Positions 26,773-34,651 of a stretch of DNA of 64,000 bases are shown piece after piece (within the stretch, counting starts at the first letter, position 1; the number at the start of each line of letters is the position of its first letter). Under the pieces are notes generated by a model, which ran no database searches, was not told the DNA's origin, and saw only the letters and a list, made by a program, of their open reading frames with translations. The position numbers and the translations under genes were made by a program. Origin of the DNA: Chryseobacterium sp. R2A-55 (GTDB taxonomy: Bacteria > Bacteroidota > Bacteroidia > Flavobacteriales > Weeksellaceae); contig NZ_JACBFP010000001.1 of the NCBI RefSeq assembly GCF_021401085.1, positions 1-64,000 of the forward strand. The letters run 5' to 3'.

Positions 26773-27450
26773 TCATTCATTGTTTGCTCCTCTTACGGTT
26801 TTCTGCATTATCATTTCCACAGGAAGGGAACAGCAAGCATCATGAAAATCCACCAACTCTTCCGGAAGATAGTTCTCGCCAATTTTTTGCCTGAGCATTT
26901 GTTTAGCTCGGCTCAACCGGACTTTCACGTTGCTTTCGGTGATTTGCAGAAGGTTTGCGGTTTCCTGAGTATTCAGACCGTTGATTTCCCTTAAGACGAA
27001 AACATTTCTAAGGTTGATAGGAATTCCTTGAATTGCAGTTTCTATGATGATTCCCAATTCTTTGTGAACCAAAGCACCGTCTTGAGAAAAAGACTGATTT
27101 CTTTTAGCTTTAAGGTAGGTTTTTTCTTCTGAAATCGTATTCTTTAACCTTTTGAAATTCTGCTTTTTTTGGTAACAAAGATGAAGCATGATTTTCGCAA
27201 TCCAAGTTTTAAATGTAGAGCGTTCCTCAAATTTCGCAAGGTTTTTGTAAATATTCAGATAGCAATCCTGCATCAGATCCTCAACATCCTGCTGTGAAAA
27301 GTGGTAAGATTTCCCGATTTTGTAAAGAAAGGGGTTATATCTGCGGATCAGGATTTCGAAAACATGTAAATTGCCAGCCAAAATTTCTTGGATGGTTTCT
27401 TCATCGGTCAGTTTTAGATGATCATTCCAAACATTTTCGGTTAAATCCAC
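26773..27450 (-). CDS. ECF-type RNA polymerase sigma factor
   Basis: A 225-residue sigma-70 family protein. Region 2 is seen at about 25-95 (FEILIRRYNPFLYKIG, QDVEDLMQDCYLNIYKNL, TFKTWIAKIMLHLCYQ). Region 4 is at about 140-195 (LRNVFVLREINGLNTQETANLLQITESNVKVRLSRAKQMLRQ). The tail after region 4 is 30 residues long with a DACCSLP cysteine pair. No anti-sigma gene is adjacent. It is convergent with the GH28 gene, with six bases between stop codons. Target genes are not evident. Confidence 0.9.
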   Translation of the reverse strand: MDLTENVWNDHLKLTDEETIQEILAGNLHVFEILIRRYNPFLYKIGKSYHFSQQDVEDLMQDCYLNIYKNLAKFEERSTFKTWIAKIMLHLCYQKKQNFKRLKNTISEEKTYLKAKRNQSFSQDGALVHKELGIIIETAIQGIPINLRNVFVLREINGLNTQETANLLQITESNVKVRLSRAKQMLRQKIGENYLPEELVDFHDACCSLPVEMIMQKTVRGANNE

Positions 27451-27579
27451 TTCCTAATCGTTAAGAAAGCTAAAGTTAGTGAATTTAAAATTCATGATCA
27501 TTCCACCGCTGTTCTGATAGCAAGTGAATTTAAAAAATCAGAGACAGCAGTGGAAAAATGGTGAAATTATGGTTGATAA

Positions 27580-27972
27580 TTAAGGATTTATCAAAACTTT
27601 CCCAAGCATGGTGGGATGAATGGAGCAGTAATAACTCATGCTGTCATTGGCAACCCAGGTCCATGATTGATTGACTTTAATGGTATCAGAATATGTTTTT
27701 TTGTCTTTTGAGGTCACATCATGTGCAACTACATCTTTATTCACGAAAATCACCGTGGCTCCTTTGTTGACGTGCAGTTCCTGCGGATTAAACTTCATTT
27801 GCCGGATCAGTATGGTATCGGCTTTCGCCACTGTTGGAGGAGCTGTTGAACCAGGATTTTCTGCAGCTGTATCACTGGTTTCAGGGATTGAATCGCCTTT
27901 CTGAACACAAGAACATGCCAAGAAGAGCAAAATAGTAAATCCAGTTGCCCTTCCCAAATTTTGGGTTTTCAT
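27580..27972 (-). CDS. Cupredoxin-like copper-binding lipoprotein
   Basis: A 130-residue lipoprotein with a plastocyanin/azurin-type domain. The lipobox region is LLFLACSC (Cys 20 or 22), followed by a low-complexity Ser/Thr/Pro linker to about 50. Type 1 copper ligands are readable: His84 (VAHDVTS), Cys116, His119 and Met122 (YYCSIHPTM). An electron-transfer or copper-handling role in the envelope is likely. Its ATG shares a base with the stop of the DUF4142 gene (TAATG), so the two are coupled. Confidence 0.88.
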   Translation of the reverse strand: MKTQNLGRATGFTILLFLACSCVQKGDSIPETSDTAAENPGSTAPPTVAKADTILIRQMKFNPQELHVNKGATVIFVNKDVVAHDVTSKDKKTYSDTIKVNQSWTWVANDSMSYYCSIHPTMLGKVLINP

Positions 27973-28583
27973 TATTTCAGACTTTTTTGAACCATCTGCG
28001 CATGAGCCAAATGTTCTTTAAAAAGTGGAAGCGCAGATTCCAAAAGCGCTTTCAGTTCCGGATTTGTCGCACTGGGAATCAAATCATTTTCCACAACGGA
28101 AATAACGGCTTTATGATATTCCACTTCATTATCCACATAGGCTTTGTCAAAATCAGCCGCGGATTTGGTTTCAAATTTTGCTTTCACATCTGTTGCTCCT
28201 TTCAACAGGGATTGTGTGGTGGAGTTATCCTGCGGAGTAACATTCAGTTTTTTTGCCAAGGCAACCGCTTGGTCAATCACGGCTTTGTGGTCTTTCGCCA
28301 TTGTTTTCGCAAAATCTGTAACGGCTTTGTTGGTCGATTTTTTCAATGCGATTTCCGCATAATCAACGTCGATTTGGTTTGCAGTTACCGCGATGGACGC
28401 AATTTCCGGGTCAGTTAGTTTTGCAGGTTCAGGAGCTGGAGTTGCCACTTCCGGAGTTGCGGTGGTTTCTGTGGTTGTTTCTGTGCTTGCAGGCTGTTCA
28501 ATTGTTTTTTTGCAGCTGTAAGAAATCAACAGAAGTGTTGATGCCAATAAAGAGATCGCCACGAGTTTTGTAACATTTTTCAT
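27972..28583 (-). CDS. DUF4142 lipoprotein
   Basis: A 203-residue lipoprotein: signal peptide with lipobox LISYSC (Cys 24), an Ala/Thr/Glu/Pro-rich linker to about 58, then a helical DUF4142 domain (ferritin-like four-helix pattern; DKAYVDNEVEYHKAVISVVENDLIPSA). DUF4142 proteins are envelope proteins of uncertain function. Coupling to a cupredoxin suggests a metal- or redox-related role; this is an inference. Confidence 0.87.
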   Translation of the reverse strand: MKNVTKLVAISLLASTLLLISYSCKKTIEQPASTETTTETTATPEVATPAPEPAKLTDPEIASIAVTANQIDVDYAEIALKKSTNKAVTDFAKTMAKDHKAVIDQAVALAKKLNVTPQDNSTTQSLLKGATDVKAKFETKSAADFDKAYVDNEVEYHKAVISVVENDLIPSATNPELKALLESALPLFKEHLAHAQMVQKSLK

Positions 28584-28718
28584 AATCTATTATTTTGTGT
28601 CCCGACAGAAGTTTTTGCCGAGGCGGTTAAATTCAAAATCACTTCACAATAGAATAGAGTCGAAATTTGAAAAAAGGTTACAAATATTTTCAAAAAGGCT
28701 ATTTCATATGCTTGAAAA

Positions 28719-29192
28719 TCAAAGTTTTGCCAACTCGGAAATTCCCTTTTTATCCAGGCGGAAAACGGTCCATTCGTCCATAGGTTTTGCGCCGAGCGAT
28801 TTGTAGAATTCGATGGATGGGGTGTTCCAGTCCAAAACTGACCATTCAAAACGGCCACATTTTTCGTTCTCTGCGATTTTTGCCAACTCGATCAACAGTT
28901 TTTTTCCATAGCCTTTCCCTCTGTAATCTGGCTCCACGAAAAGATCTTCAAGATACATTCCGGGTTTTCCGACGAAGGTGGAAAAATGATAGAAATATAA
29001 AGCAAATCCAACCGGATTACCGTCTTCTTCTCCTATTAAGACTTTGGCAAAATCTTTGTCAAAAATATTTTCTTTCAATTCCTCTTCTGAAGTGATGACA
29101 TCGTTTTCGAGTTTCTCGTAAACAGCGAGTTTTTTGATGAGGTCAAAAATGGTGGGGATATCTTGCGCTGTGGCTTTTCGGATTTTGAACAT
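28719..29192 (-). CDS. GNAT-family N-acetyltransferase
   Basis: A 157-residue acetyltransferase. The start at 29192 gives MFKIRKATAQDIPTIFDLI, the normal GNAT beginning; the longer frame to 29366 runs through unrelated spacer. The acetyl-CoA loop is VEPDYRGKGYGKKLL near residue 90, followed by WSVLDWNTPSIEFYKSLGA. It resembles diamine/thialysine acetyltransferases (SAT family), though the substrate is not certain. Confidence 0.9.
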   Translation of the reverse strand: MFKIRKATAQDIPTIFDLIKKLAVYEKLENDVITSEEELKENIFDKDFAKVLIGEEDGNPVGFALYFYHFSTFVGKPGMYLEDLFVEPDYRGKGYGKKLLIELAKIAENEKCGRFEWSVLDWNTPSIEFYKSLGAKPMDEWTVFRLDKKGISELAKL

Positions 29193-29310
29193 ATCTAAAT
29201 TTTTTGTCAAAAATAGTGAAATGATGACGAAATCCATAGCCCCGATTGCAGCGGCATCCTTTTTTGTTTTCGGCGGTGGAAATAGTGATGGCAAAACAAA
29301 AAAGATATAG

Positions 29311-29334
29311 CCTGCCTGTCGGCAGACAGGCGGA
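29311..29334. repeat. Short GC-rich palindrome
   Basis: GCCTGTC (29314-29320), loop GGCA, GACAGGC (29325-29331) is a strong hairpin in otherwise AT-rich spacer. A related GTCTGC / GCAGAC hairpin is at 34533-34550. It looks like a small dispersed repeat; there is no T tract for termination. Confidence 0.5.
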
Positions 29335-29356
29335 AAGCGGGAAACAGCTCCAAAAA

Positions 29357-29383
29357 AAACCTCCAAAAAATTTTTGAAGGTTT
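29357..29383 (-). terminator. Terminator downstream of the E2 acyltransferase gene
   Basis: Inverted arms AAACCT and CAAAAA pair with TTTTTG and AGGTTT with one mismatch, forming a long A/T-rich hairpin 28 bases after the stop codon at 29412. A short AAAAA stretch before it gives T residues on the minus strand. Confidence 0.65.
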
Positions 29384-29411
29384 ATTTTCGGTAGATTCTG
29401 ACTTCCAGATC

Positions 29412-30737
29412 CTATATTTCGGTGTCCAAATCCCAATTCTGAAGATAATCATGGACATGCTTCAGGAACATTCCGCCGAGGGAACCGTCAACCACGCGGT
29501 GGTCATAAGAGTGGGACATGAACATCATCTGGCGAATCGCGATCACATCTCCATCTTTGGTTTCCAGAACTGCTGGTTTTTTCACGATCGCTCCAATCGC
29601 CATGATGGCCACTTGAGGTTGCGGAATAATGGGCGTTCCCATCAGATTACCGAAACTTCCCACGTTGGAAATCGTGTAAGTTGCACCTTGCGTATCTTCC
29701 GGACGAAGTTTCTTGTTTCTGGCTCTGTATGCCAAATCATTAATGGCTTTTGCCAAACCGGAAAGTGACAGCTGATCTGCGTTTTTGATGACCGGAACGA
29801 TCAAGTTGCCATCCGGTAAAGCGGTTGCCATTCCGATATTGATGTTTTTCTTTTTAATGATTTTGTCGCCATCTACGGAAATATTGATCATTGGGAAATC
29901 CTGTATTGCTTTCACGATCGCTTTCACGAAGATAGGCATAAATGTGAGTTTTTCACCTTCCCGCTTTTCGAAAATATCCTTGTGCTTTGCGCGCCATTTC
30001 ACCACATTCGTTACATCGGTCTCTATGAAAGAGGTGACGTGTGGCGAAATACGTTTTGAGTTCACCATGGCATCGGCGATGATTTTTCGCACTCGGTCCA
30101 TTTGGATGATTTCGTCTCCCGCAGAAACGTTTACCGGTACTTGAACCGGAGCCGCAACTTGCGCGACCGGAGTTGGAACCGGAACTGTTCTTTCTGCTGA
30201 ACCCTGACCTCGGTTTTTCACAAAAGCCAAAATATCTTCCTTGGTGATTCTGCCTTCCAAACCACTTCCTTTGATGGATTCCAGTTCGGAAGCGGAAATA
30301 TTTTCTTGCTGTACTATGGATTTTACCAAAGGCGACAAATACAAGTCGGTTGCCGGAACTCCGGCCAACACTTTGGCGCTTTCCATGGATGTTTCCAGAG
30401 CTTTCAGTACTTCTGGTTCCAAATTGGGCAGCTCGGTTTTTACATCTGGGCGGGATTCCGGGATCTGCGGTTGTTCTGTGATCGCTTCAGTTTGAGCTGA
30501 AGTTTCTAAAATAGCGATTGCTTCGCCAATTTTTGCCACTTCGTCTTTATGCTTAAGAATTTTGATAATCTTACCTGAAACCGGTGTCGGAACATCGGAG
30601 TCTACTTTGTCTGTCGCAATTTCCACCACGGAGTCATCTTCTTTCACCACATCTCCTTCATTGAACAACCAGCTGATAATTGTAGCTTCCATCACGCCTT
30701 CTCCCATCGAGGGAAGTAATAATTTATATTCTGCCAT
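29412..30737 (-). CDS. Dihydrolipoamide acyltransferase (E2) of a 2-oxo acid dehydrogenase complex
   Basis: A 441-residue E2 subunit. One N-terminal lipoyl domain has the lipoylated Lys44 in IATDKVDSD. A Pro/Thr linker leads to the peripheral-subunit binding domain (YLSPLVKSIVQQENISASELESI, about 128-168). The catalytic domain ends with SYDHRVVDGSLGG near 408-420, including the active His and Asp. A single lipoyl domain and the sequence style fit branched-chain or general 2-oxoacid E2 proteins; 2-oxoglutarate E2 is less likely. No E1 or E3 gene is adjacent. The promoter is at 30757. Confidence 0.9.
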   Translation of the reverse strand: MAEYKLLLPSMGEGVMEATIISWLFNEGDVVKEDDSVVEIATDKVDSDVPTPVSGKIIKILKHKDEVAKIGEAIAILETSAQTEAITEQPQIPESRPDVKTELPNLEPEVLKALETSMESAKVLAGVPATDLYLSPLVKSIVQQENISASELESIKGSGLEGRITKEDILAFVKNRGQGSAERTVPVPTPVAQVAAPVQVPVNVSAGDEIIQMDRVRKIIADAMVNSKRISPHVTSFIETDVTNVVKWRAKHKDIFEKREGEKLTFMPIFVKAIVKAIQDFPMINISVDGDKIIKKKNINIGMATALPDGNLIVPVIKNADQLSLSGLAKAINDLAYRARNKKLRPEDTQGATYTISNVGSFGNLMGTPIIPQPQVAIMAIGAIVKKPAVLETKDGDVIAIRQMMFMSHSYDHRVVDGSLGGMFLKHVHDYLQNWDLDTEI

Positions 30738-30756
30738 TTTCTTTTTTGGATTTCTA

Positions 30757-30764
30757 CAAAGATA
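30757..30764 (-). promoter_or_regulatory. -7 box of the E2 gene
   Basis: TATCTTTG on the minus strand, 20 bases before the start codon at 30737. It matches TAnnTTTG exactly. Confidence 0.6.
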
Positions 30765-30856
30765 AAATAATTTAAAGAATCTGAAAATTGACCTTTATAA
30801 ATTAAGAATTTGATAATTAAAAAATTTAATTTTGAGGTTTATAATATCATCTCAAA

Positions 30857-31147
30857 ATGAATCTGCATATCGTCGCGCTTTTCCGTTTTAAGGAAAATTA
30901 TTTGATGGAAGCCATTGAGCTTTTCAAAAAACTGGTATCTGAAACCCGTAAAGTACAAGGTTGTCTGCAATATGACCTGATCGAAGACCATGAGCAAAAA
31001 GGTGTTTTCATACTGATCGAAAGATGGGAAACCCAGGAATATCATTACCAACACTGCTGTTCAGATCATTTGCTGGATTTTAGGAATCATGCGAGAACGA
31101 TGCTGGAAGAGACCACACAGGTCTATAAAGGTACAAAAATATTTTAG
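30857..31147 (+). CDS. ABM-domain (antibiotic biosynthesis monooxygenase-like) protein
   Basis: A 96-residue dimeric ferredoxin-like fold protein. It starts MNLHIVALFRFKENYLMEAIELFKKLVSETRKVQGCLQYDLIEDHEQKG and contains FILIERWETQEYHYQHCCSDH, the typical ABM/YgiN pattern. It may be a quinol monooxygenase or stress-related enzyme; substrate unknown. Its stop overlaps the end of the convergent lipB by four bases. Confidence 0.85.
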   Translation: MNLHIVALFRFKENYLMEAIELFKKLVSETRKVQGCLQYDLIEDHEQKGVFILIERWETQEYHYQHCCSDHLLDFRNHARTMLEETTQVYKGTKIF

Positions 31148-31866
31148 ATAAACTCTGCCTGGAAGACTTCTGCGAAATGCTTTTTGATTTTCGATTTCAA
31201 TTCCTGCACTTCTTCATCAGAAAATTTCCGTTCCAGTTCGCGGGCAAGTGATGCGACTGATTTGTCTTTAATTCCACATGGAATGATATATTCAAAATAC
31301 CTTAAATCGGTATTCACATTTAGAGCAAAACCATGCATGGTCACCCATTTTGAGGTTTTCACGCCCATTGCACAAATTTTTCTTGCGTAAGGTTTTCCCA
31401 CATCTAGCCAAACTCCAGTTTCACCTTCGCTTCTTTCCCCTTTCAAACCATATTCCGCTATGGTGCGGATGATGACTTCTTCCAGATTTCTCATGTACAG
31501 GAAAATATCGGATTGAAAATTATCCAAATCCAAAATGGGATAACCCACGATTTGCCCGAAACCATGATATGTGATATCGCCGCCACGATTGGTTCTTACG
31601 AATGTTGCTTCAATTTCCTTCAGTTTTTCTGAGTTGGCGAGCATATTCTCCTCATGGCCGGATTTCCCCAACGTGTACACATGCGGGTGCTCCACAAACA
31701 GAAAGTAATTGGGAGTTTCTTCATATTCCTCCTCACTCCTGTTTCGATTTTCGGTTTTCAAATTAGTAATCGAATCCATCAGTTTTTGCTGATGTTCAAA
31801 TGCGGGAAGATAATCCATCAAACCAAGGTCGGTAAAGTGCAGGGTTTTATTTTGCGGAATGGTCAT
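31144..31866 (-). CDS. lipB: Octanoyl-[acyl carrier protein]:protein octanoyltransferase
   Basis: A 240-residue enzyme that moves octanoate from ACP to lipoyl domains, the first step in lipoate synthesis. Motifs are RGGDITYHGFGQIVGYPI near 93-110, GVKTSKWVTMHGFALNVN near 170 with the conserved Lys, and IPCGIKDKSV near 193 with the catalytic Cys. Full length. It may serve the lipoyl-E2 encoded nearby. Confidence 0.95.
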   Translation of the reverse strand: MTIPQNKTLHFTDLGLMDYLPAFEHQQKLMDSITNLKTENRNRSEEEYEETPNYFLFVEHPHVYTLGKSGHEENMLANSEKLKEIEATFVRTNRGGDITYHGFGQIVGYPILDLDNFQSDIFLYMRNLEEVIIRTIAEYGLKGERSEGETGVWLDVGKPYARKICAMGVKTSKWVTMHGFALNVNTDLRYFEYIIPCGIKDKSVASLARELERKFSDEEVQELKSKIKKHFAEVFQAEFI

Positions 31867-31883
31867 TCTTTGATTTTCGGGTC

Positions 31884-31891
31884 CAAAGGTA
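31884..31891 (-). promoter_or_regulatory. -7 box of lipB
   Basis: TACCTTTG on the minus strand, 18 bases before the lipB start codon, matching TAnnTTTG. It lies right behind the hairpin that ends the TetR gene. Confidence 0.55.
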
Positions 31892-31898
31892 GCGAATT

Positions 31899-31930
31899 AA
31901 ATCATTATGCATCAAATAACATAATGATTT
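31899..31930 (-). terminator. Hairpin at the end of the TetR gene
   Basis: An 11-bp stem AAATCATTATG (31899-31909) / CATAATGATTT (31920-31930) overlaps the TetR stop codon. No long T tract follows on the minus strand, so it may be a terminator or a regulatory palindrome in front of lipB. Confidence 0.5.
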
Positions 31931-32562
31931 TACTTATATTTTTCATACGCCATTTCGATGATATCGTTCATTGCTTCGTTGATCGTTTGCCGGTCTTCAC
32001 TCTGATGAATATCCAATCCTGCGAAAAGACTTCCATTCGATTCTGCATGCAGCGAAAGGTAATAGGTGGCGGAAATCAGTATTGCTAAAATTGCGCGGTA
32101 TTTCTTTTCATTTTCTTTAAAATAAGGAAGCATCACTTGATTAAACAACTTCATTCCCAGCTCTTCACGTTGGTCAGAAAGTCTCCGCAGGATTTCATTA
32201 TGTTCTGATAATTCCCAGATAATTATTTTCTGCAGCTCCTTATTTTCAGCAAGTGCATCCCACATCTTTGCAAGCAACATTTTTGAATAATCCTTTCCGC
32301 TGTCTGAAAAATCGATCTCTGAGAAGTGAATTTTCTGTGCGGAGCTTCCGTAATCCTGCAACCACAGATATTCACTCACCAGATTCTCCACGCTACCGAA
32401 ATATTCATAAATCAGTTTTCTGTGAACCCCTGCTGTTTCCGCAATTTTCGTTACTTTAAGTTGGTGGAAACCACCTGTTTTTATGATTTTACCGATCGTC
32501 TTGATCAGTTTGGCCTTTGTCCGCTCTTTATCCCTAATCGGGCCACTCACCATTTTTCTCAT
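31930..32562 (-). CDS. TetR/AcrR-family transcriptional regulator
   Basis: A 210-residue regulator. The N-terminal HTH covers about 18-65 (AKLIKTIGKIIKTGGFHQLKVTKIAETAGVHRKLIYEYFGSVENLV). The C-terminal helices form an unassigned ligand domain. No target operator is evident; the lipB region hairpin is one candidate. The ATG at 32562 is used, with another possible at the fourth codon. Confidence 0.88.
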   Translation of the reverse strand: MRKMVSGPIRDKERTKAKLIKTIGKIIKTGGFHQLKVTKIAETAGVHRKLIYEYFGSVENLVSEYLWLQDYGSSAQKIHFSEIDFSDSGKDYSKMLLAKMWDALAENKELQKIIIWELSEHNEILRRLSDQREELGMKLFNQVMLPYFKENEKKYRAILAILISATYYLSLHAESNGSLFAGLDIHQSEDRQTINEAMNDIIEMAYEKYK

Positions 32563-32647
32563 AGTAATTAATTTTTTTCATTATTTCGGGCAATTCCGCA
32601 TCCTCATCAAATCTGTACAATTTGTCTGAAGGACGATTTTTCACTCC

Positions 32648-32677
32648 TTTGTGAATTAAAAAAATACCGTATCTTTG
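32648..32677 (+). promoter_or_regulatory. Strong Bacteroidota promoter without an obvious gene
   Basis: TTTG (32648-32651), an 18-base spacer and TATCTTTG (32670-32677) form a textbook -33/-7 pair on the plus strand. It points toward the 3' end of the convergent trpG-like gene. The only downstream unit is a 19-codon frame ending in a hairpin. Confidence 0.6.
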
Positions 32678-32687
32678 CAGTACACAA

Positions 32688-32747
32688 ATGATGAAAAAAG
32701 AAGAAGAAAAGGTAACTGCTTTGAGGTGGTTACCTTTCTTAATTTAA
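32688..32747 (+). CDS. Possible 19-residue peptide or small RNA unit
   Basis: Eleven bases after the -7 box a frame MMKKEEEKVTALRWLPFLI begins at ATG 32688. A 9-bp hairpin (32708-32737) lies inside it and the frame's stop overlaps the end of the trpG-like gene. The unit could encode a tiny peptide, a short RNA, or an antisense transcript. Coding support is weak because nothing can be compared. Confidence 0.25.
   Translation: MMKKEEEKVTALRWLPFLI
32708..32737. terminator. Terminator hairpin at the trpG 3' end
   Basis: AAAGGTAAC (32708-32716) / GTTACCTTT (32729-32737), a 9-bp stem with a 12-base loop. On the minus strand it is followed by a T/C-rich tract and would terminate the trpG-like gene. 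On the plus strand it would end the short transcript from 32670. Confidence 0.7.
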
Positions 32748-33305
32748 CAAAAAATTCATCAATATTTTTTTTCCCAATGGAGTCAGAATACTTTCCGGAT
32801 GAAACTGGACTCCATGCAGATCATAGACCCTGTGTTTTAAGGACATAATCATTCCCTCCTGATCAACGGAAGTCACCTGCAATTCTTCGGGAAAGTTCTC
32901 AGGATTTACCGCCCATGAATGGTATCTTCCGACTTCCAGCTTTTTTGGTAAGTTATTAAAAATTTTATGTTCTGCTGTCTGAATGGATTCCGTGGCGATT
33001 CCATGATAAATTTCTTTTAAGTGGATCAGACTTCCGCCAAAAGCTTCAGCAATCGCCTGCTGCCCGAGACAAACACCTAGAATCGGCTTTTTTCCGGCAT
33101 AATTCCTGATCACCTCCAACAATATTCCTGCTTCCGAAGGAATTCCCGGACCGGGAGACAAAATGATTTTATCGAAATCTTCAATTTCTTTCACCGAAAT
33201 CTGGTCATTTTTAAAGACGGAAACCGATTGACCCACAATCTGCTCAATCATTTGAACAAGATTATAGGTGAAGCTGTCGTAATTATCAAAAACCAGAATT
33301 TTCAT
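32739..33305 (-). CDS. Class I glutamine amidotransferase, anthranilate/aminodeoxychorismate synthase component II
   Basis: A 188-residue glutaminase subunit that supplies ammonia to a TrpE or PabB partner. It starts MKILVFDNYDSFTYNLVQMIEQ. The oxyanion and nucleophile motifs are ILSPGPGIPSEAG and GVCLGQQAIAEAFGG (Cys near 79), and the His-Glu dyad is in VQFHPESIL near 168. No trpE or pabB gene lies nearby, so a role in folate (pabA) or tryptophan (trpG) synthesis, or both, cannot be decided. Confidence 0.92.
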   Translation of the reverse strand: MKILVFDNYDSFTYNLVQMIEQIVGQSVSVFKNDQISVKEIEDFDKIILSPGPGIPSEAGILLEVIRNYAGKKPILGVCLGQQAIAEAFGGSLIHLKEIYHGIATESIQTAEHKIFNNLPKKLEVGRYHSWAVNPENFPEELQVTSVDQEGMIMSLKHRVYDLHGVQFHPESILTPLGKKILMNFLLN

Positions 33306-33309
33306 CTGG

Positions 33310-33317
33310 CAAAGATA
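33310..33317 (-). promoter_or_regulatory. -7 box of the trpG/pabA gene
   Basis: TATCTTTG on the minus strand ends only five bases before the start codon at 33305. Transcription would begin at or next to the ATG, giving a leaderless or nearly leaderless message. Confidence 0.6.
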
Positions 33318-33419
33318 AAGGTTTGAGTTGGTTTTGAATTATTCGATCATAGTTCACCGCTCAGAAAATATTCATTCCCTGCTCGAAACCGTTCGAACAT
33401 TTCAAATCCCGCAGAAACG

Positions 33420-34514
33420 CTATGCTACAGAAAACCCAATAAGCCTTCCTATTCCAAACGTGATCGCAGCAGCAATTAATCCAAAGACGACCATTCTAAG
33501 ACCTGAAAACCAGACGCTTTTTCCAGTGAACAAAGTAATTGCGGCTCCAATTCCAAATAATCCCATTGCACTGCAGATTGCACTGATCATGATTCCCTTC
33601 ATCCCACCGAAAAAGAAGAACGGGAAAAGCGGAATGATCGCTCCAATCGCGAACATAAAAAATGAAGCGATGGATGCTTCCCAAGCCGAACCTTTCAATT
33701 CTTCCGAATTGATGCCGAGTTCTTCCTTCACCAAAAATTCATGTGCTTTCGCTTGGTCAGTCATGATTTCTTTGGCTATTTCTTCTGCCTGATTTTGCGG
33801 AATTCCCTTGGCCCTGTAAATTAATGCAATCTCTCTTTCCTCACCTTCCGGATTGACTTCCAACTCATCCATTTCGAGATCCATCTGGTTTTCATAAAGT
33901 TCTTTTGAACTTTGCACGGAAATCCATTCGCCTAGCGCCATCGCAAGAGAACCCGCCAGAAGTCCCGCAATTCCTGCCAGGATTACAGCTTTTTGGTCAC
34001 TCGCAGCACCGGCAACTCCCATGATGAGCGAGAAATTTGAAATCAAACCATCATTCCCACCCAAAACAGCAGCACGAAGGGCATTTCCACCAACCGACCG
34101 GTGTCTTTTTTCAAATCTGGAAAGCGTATGCCCAGAAATATTTGGATTATTTTCAATGAGATTTTCCAGGATTTTCACATGAGCGGTATCTGTGACGGCT
34201 CTTTCAGTATTAGTCAGTTTTCTTGCCTTCCCCACTGATGCGGAGATCGATTTCTCCGTATCCATCAAAACCCCTAAAACATAATCATAGCCCAAGATTC
34301 CACCAATCAACTTTAAGGTTTTGGCCCTACCCGATGGTTTTGGCATTTTATCCGGTGAAAGTCCGGCTTTCTCCAAAAATGCTACCGCATGAGACTTTTC
34401 AATTTCACTCATTTGCGAGAAGACTTCTTTCGCATTTTCGTCTTCTTCTTTTTCTGCTAGAAGCGCATACAGGTAAGATGCGTCAACTTCGGTTTGAATG
34501 TTCTTTAGGTTCAT
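33420..34514 (-). CDS. Rubrerythrin-VIT1 fusion (MbfA-like iron exporter)
   Basis: A 364-residue membrane protein. Residues 1-140 are a helical ferritin/rubrerythrin-like domain with Glu and ExxH pairs (YLYALLAEKEEDENAKEVF, SEIEKSHAVAFLEKAGL) that can bind di-iron. Residues 145-364 form a VIT1/CCC1 transporter (RAAVLGGNDGLISNFSLIMGVAG, GSLAMALGEWISVQSSKELYE, then three C-terminal membrane segments). The family exports ferrous iron under iron or peroxide stress. No operator is recognised. Confidence 0.88.
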   Translation of the reverse strand: MNLKNIQTEVDASYLYALLAEKEEDENAKEVFSQMSEIEKSHAVAFLEKAGLSPDKMPKPSGRAKTLKLIGGILGYDYVLGVLMDTEKSISASVGKARKLTNTERAVTDTAHVKILENLIENNPNISGHTLSRFEKRHRSVGGNALRAAVLGGNDGLISNFSLIMGVAGAASDQKAVILAGIAGLLAGSLAMALGEWISVQSSKELYENQMDLEMDELEVNPEGEEREIALIYRAKGIPQNQAEEIAKEIMTDQAKAHEFLVKEELGINSEELKGSAWEASIASFFMFAIGAIIPLFPFFFFGGMKGIMISAICSAMGLFGIGAAITLFTGKSVWFSGLRMVVFGLIAAAITFGIGRLIGFSVA

Positions 34515-34651
34515 CGTTTTTTTTTTTTTTAAGTCTGCGTTTTGGCAGACGGGTTTTGAGTTTTAGGTTTCATAATGGCATACAAATTTCGGTTTTTCTT
34601 TTTTAGAAACCATTATCAAAATTATGATACCACATCATCACCAAAACTATC

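Noticed and set aside
28580-28858. Minus-strand frame overlapping the GNAT gene
   Set aside because: It overlaps the conserved acetyltransferase C-terminus in another frame and has no motif of its own.
33328-33792. 154-residue plus-strand frame over the iron exporter 3' end
   Set aside because: Mostly antisense to a supported membrane-protein gene; hydrophobic only because of that.
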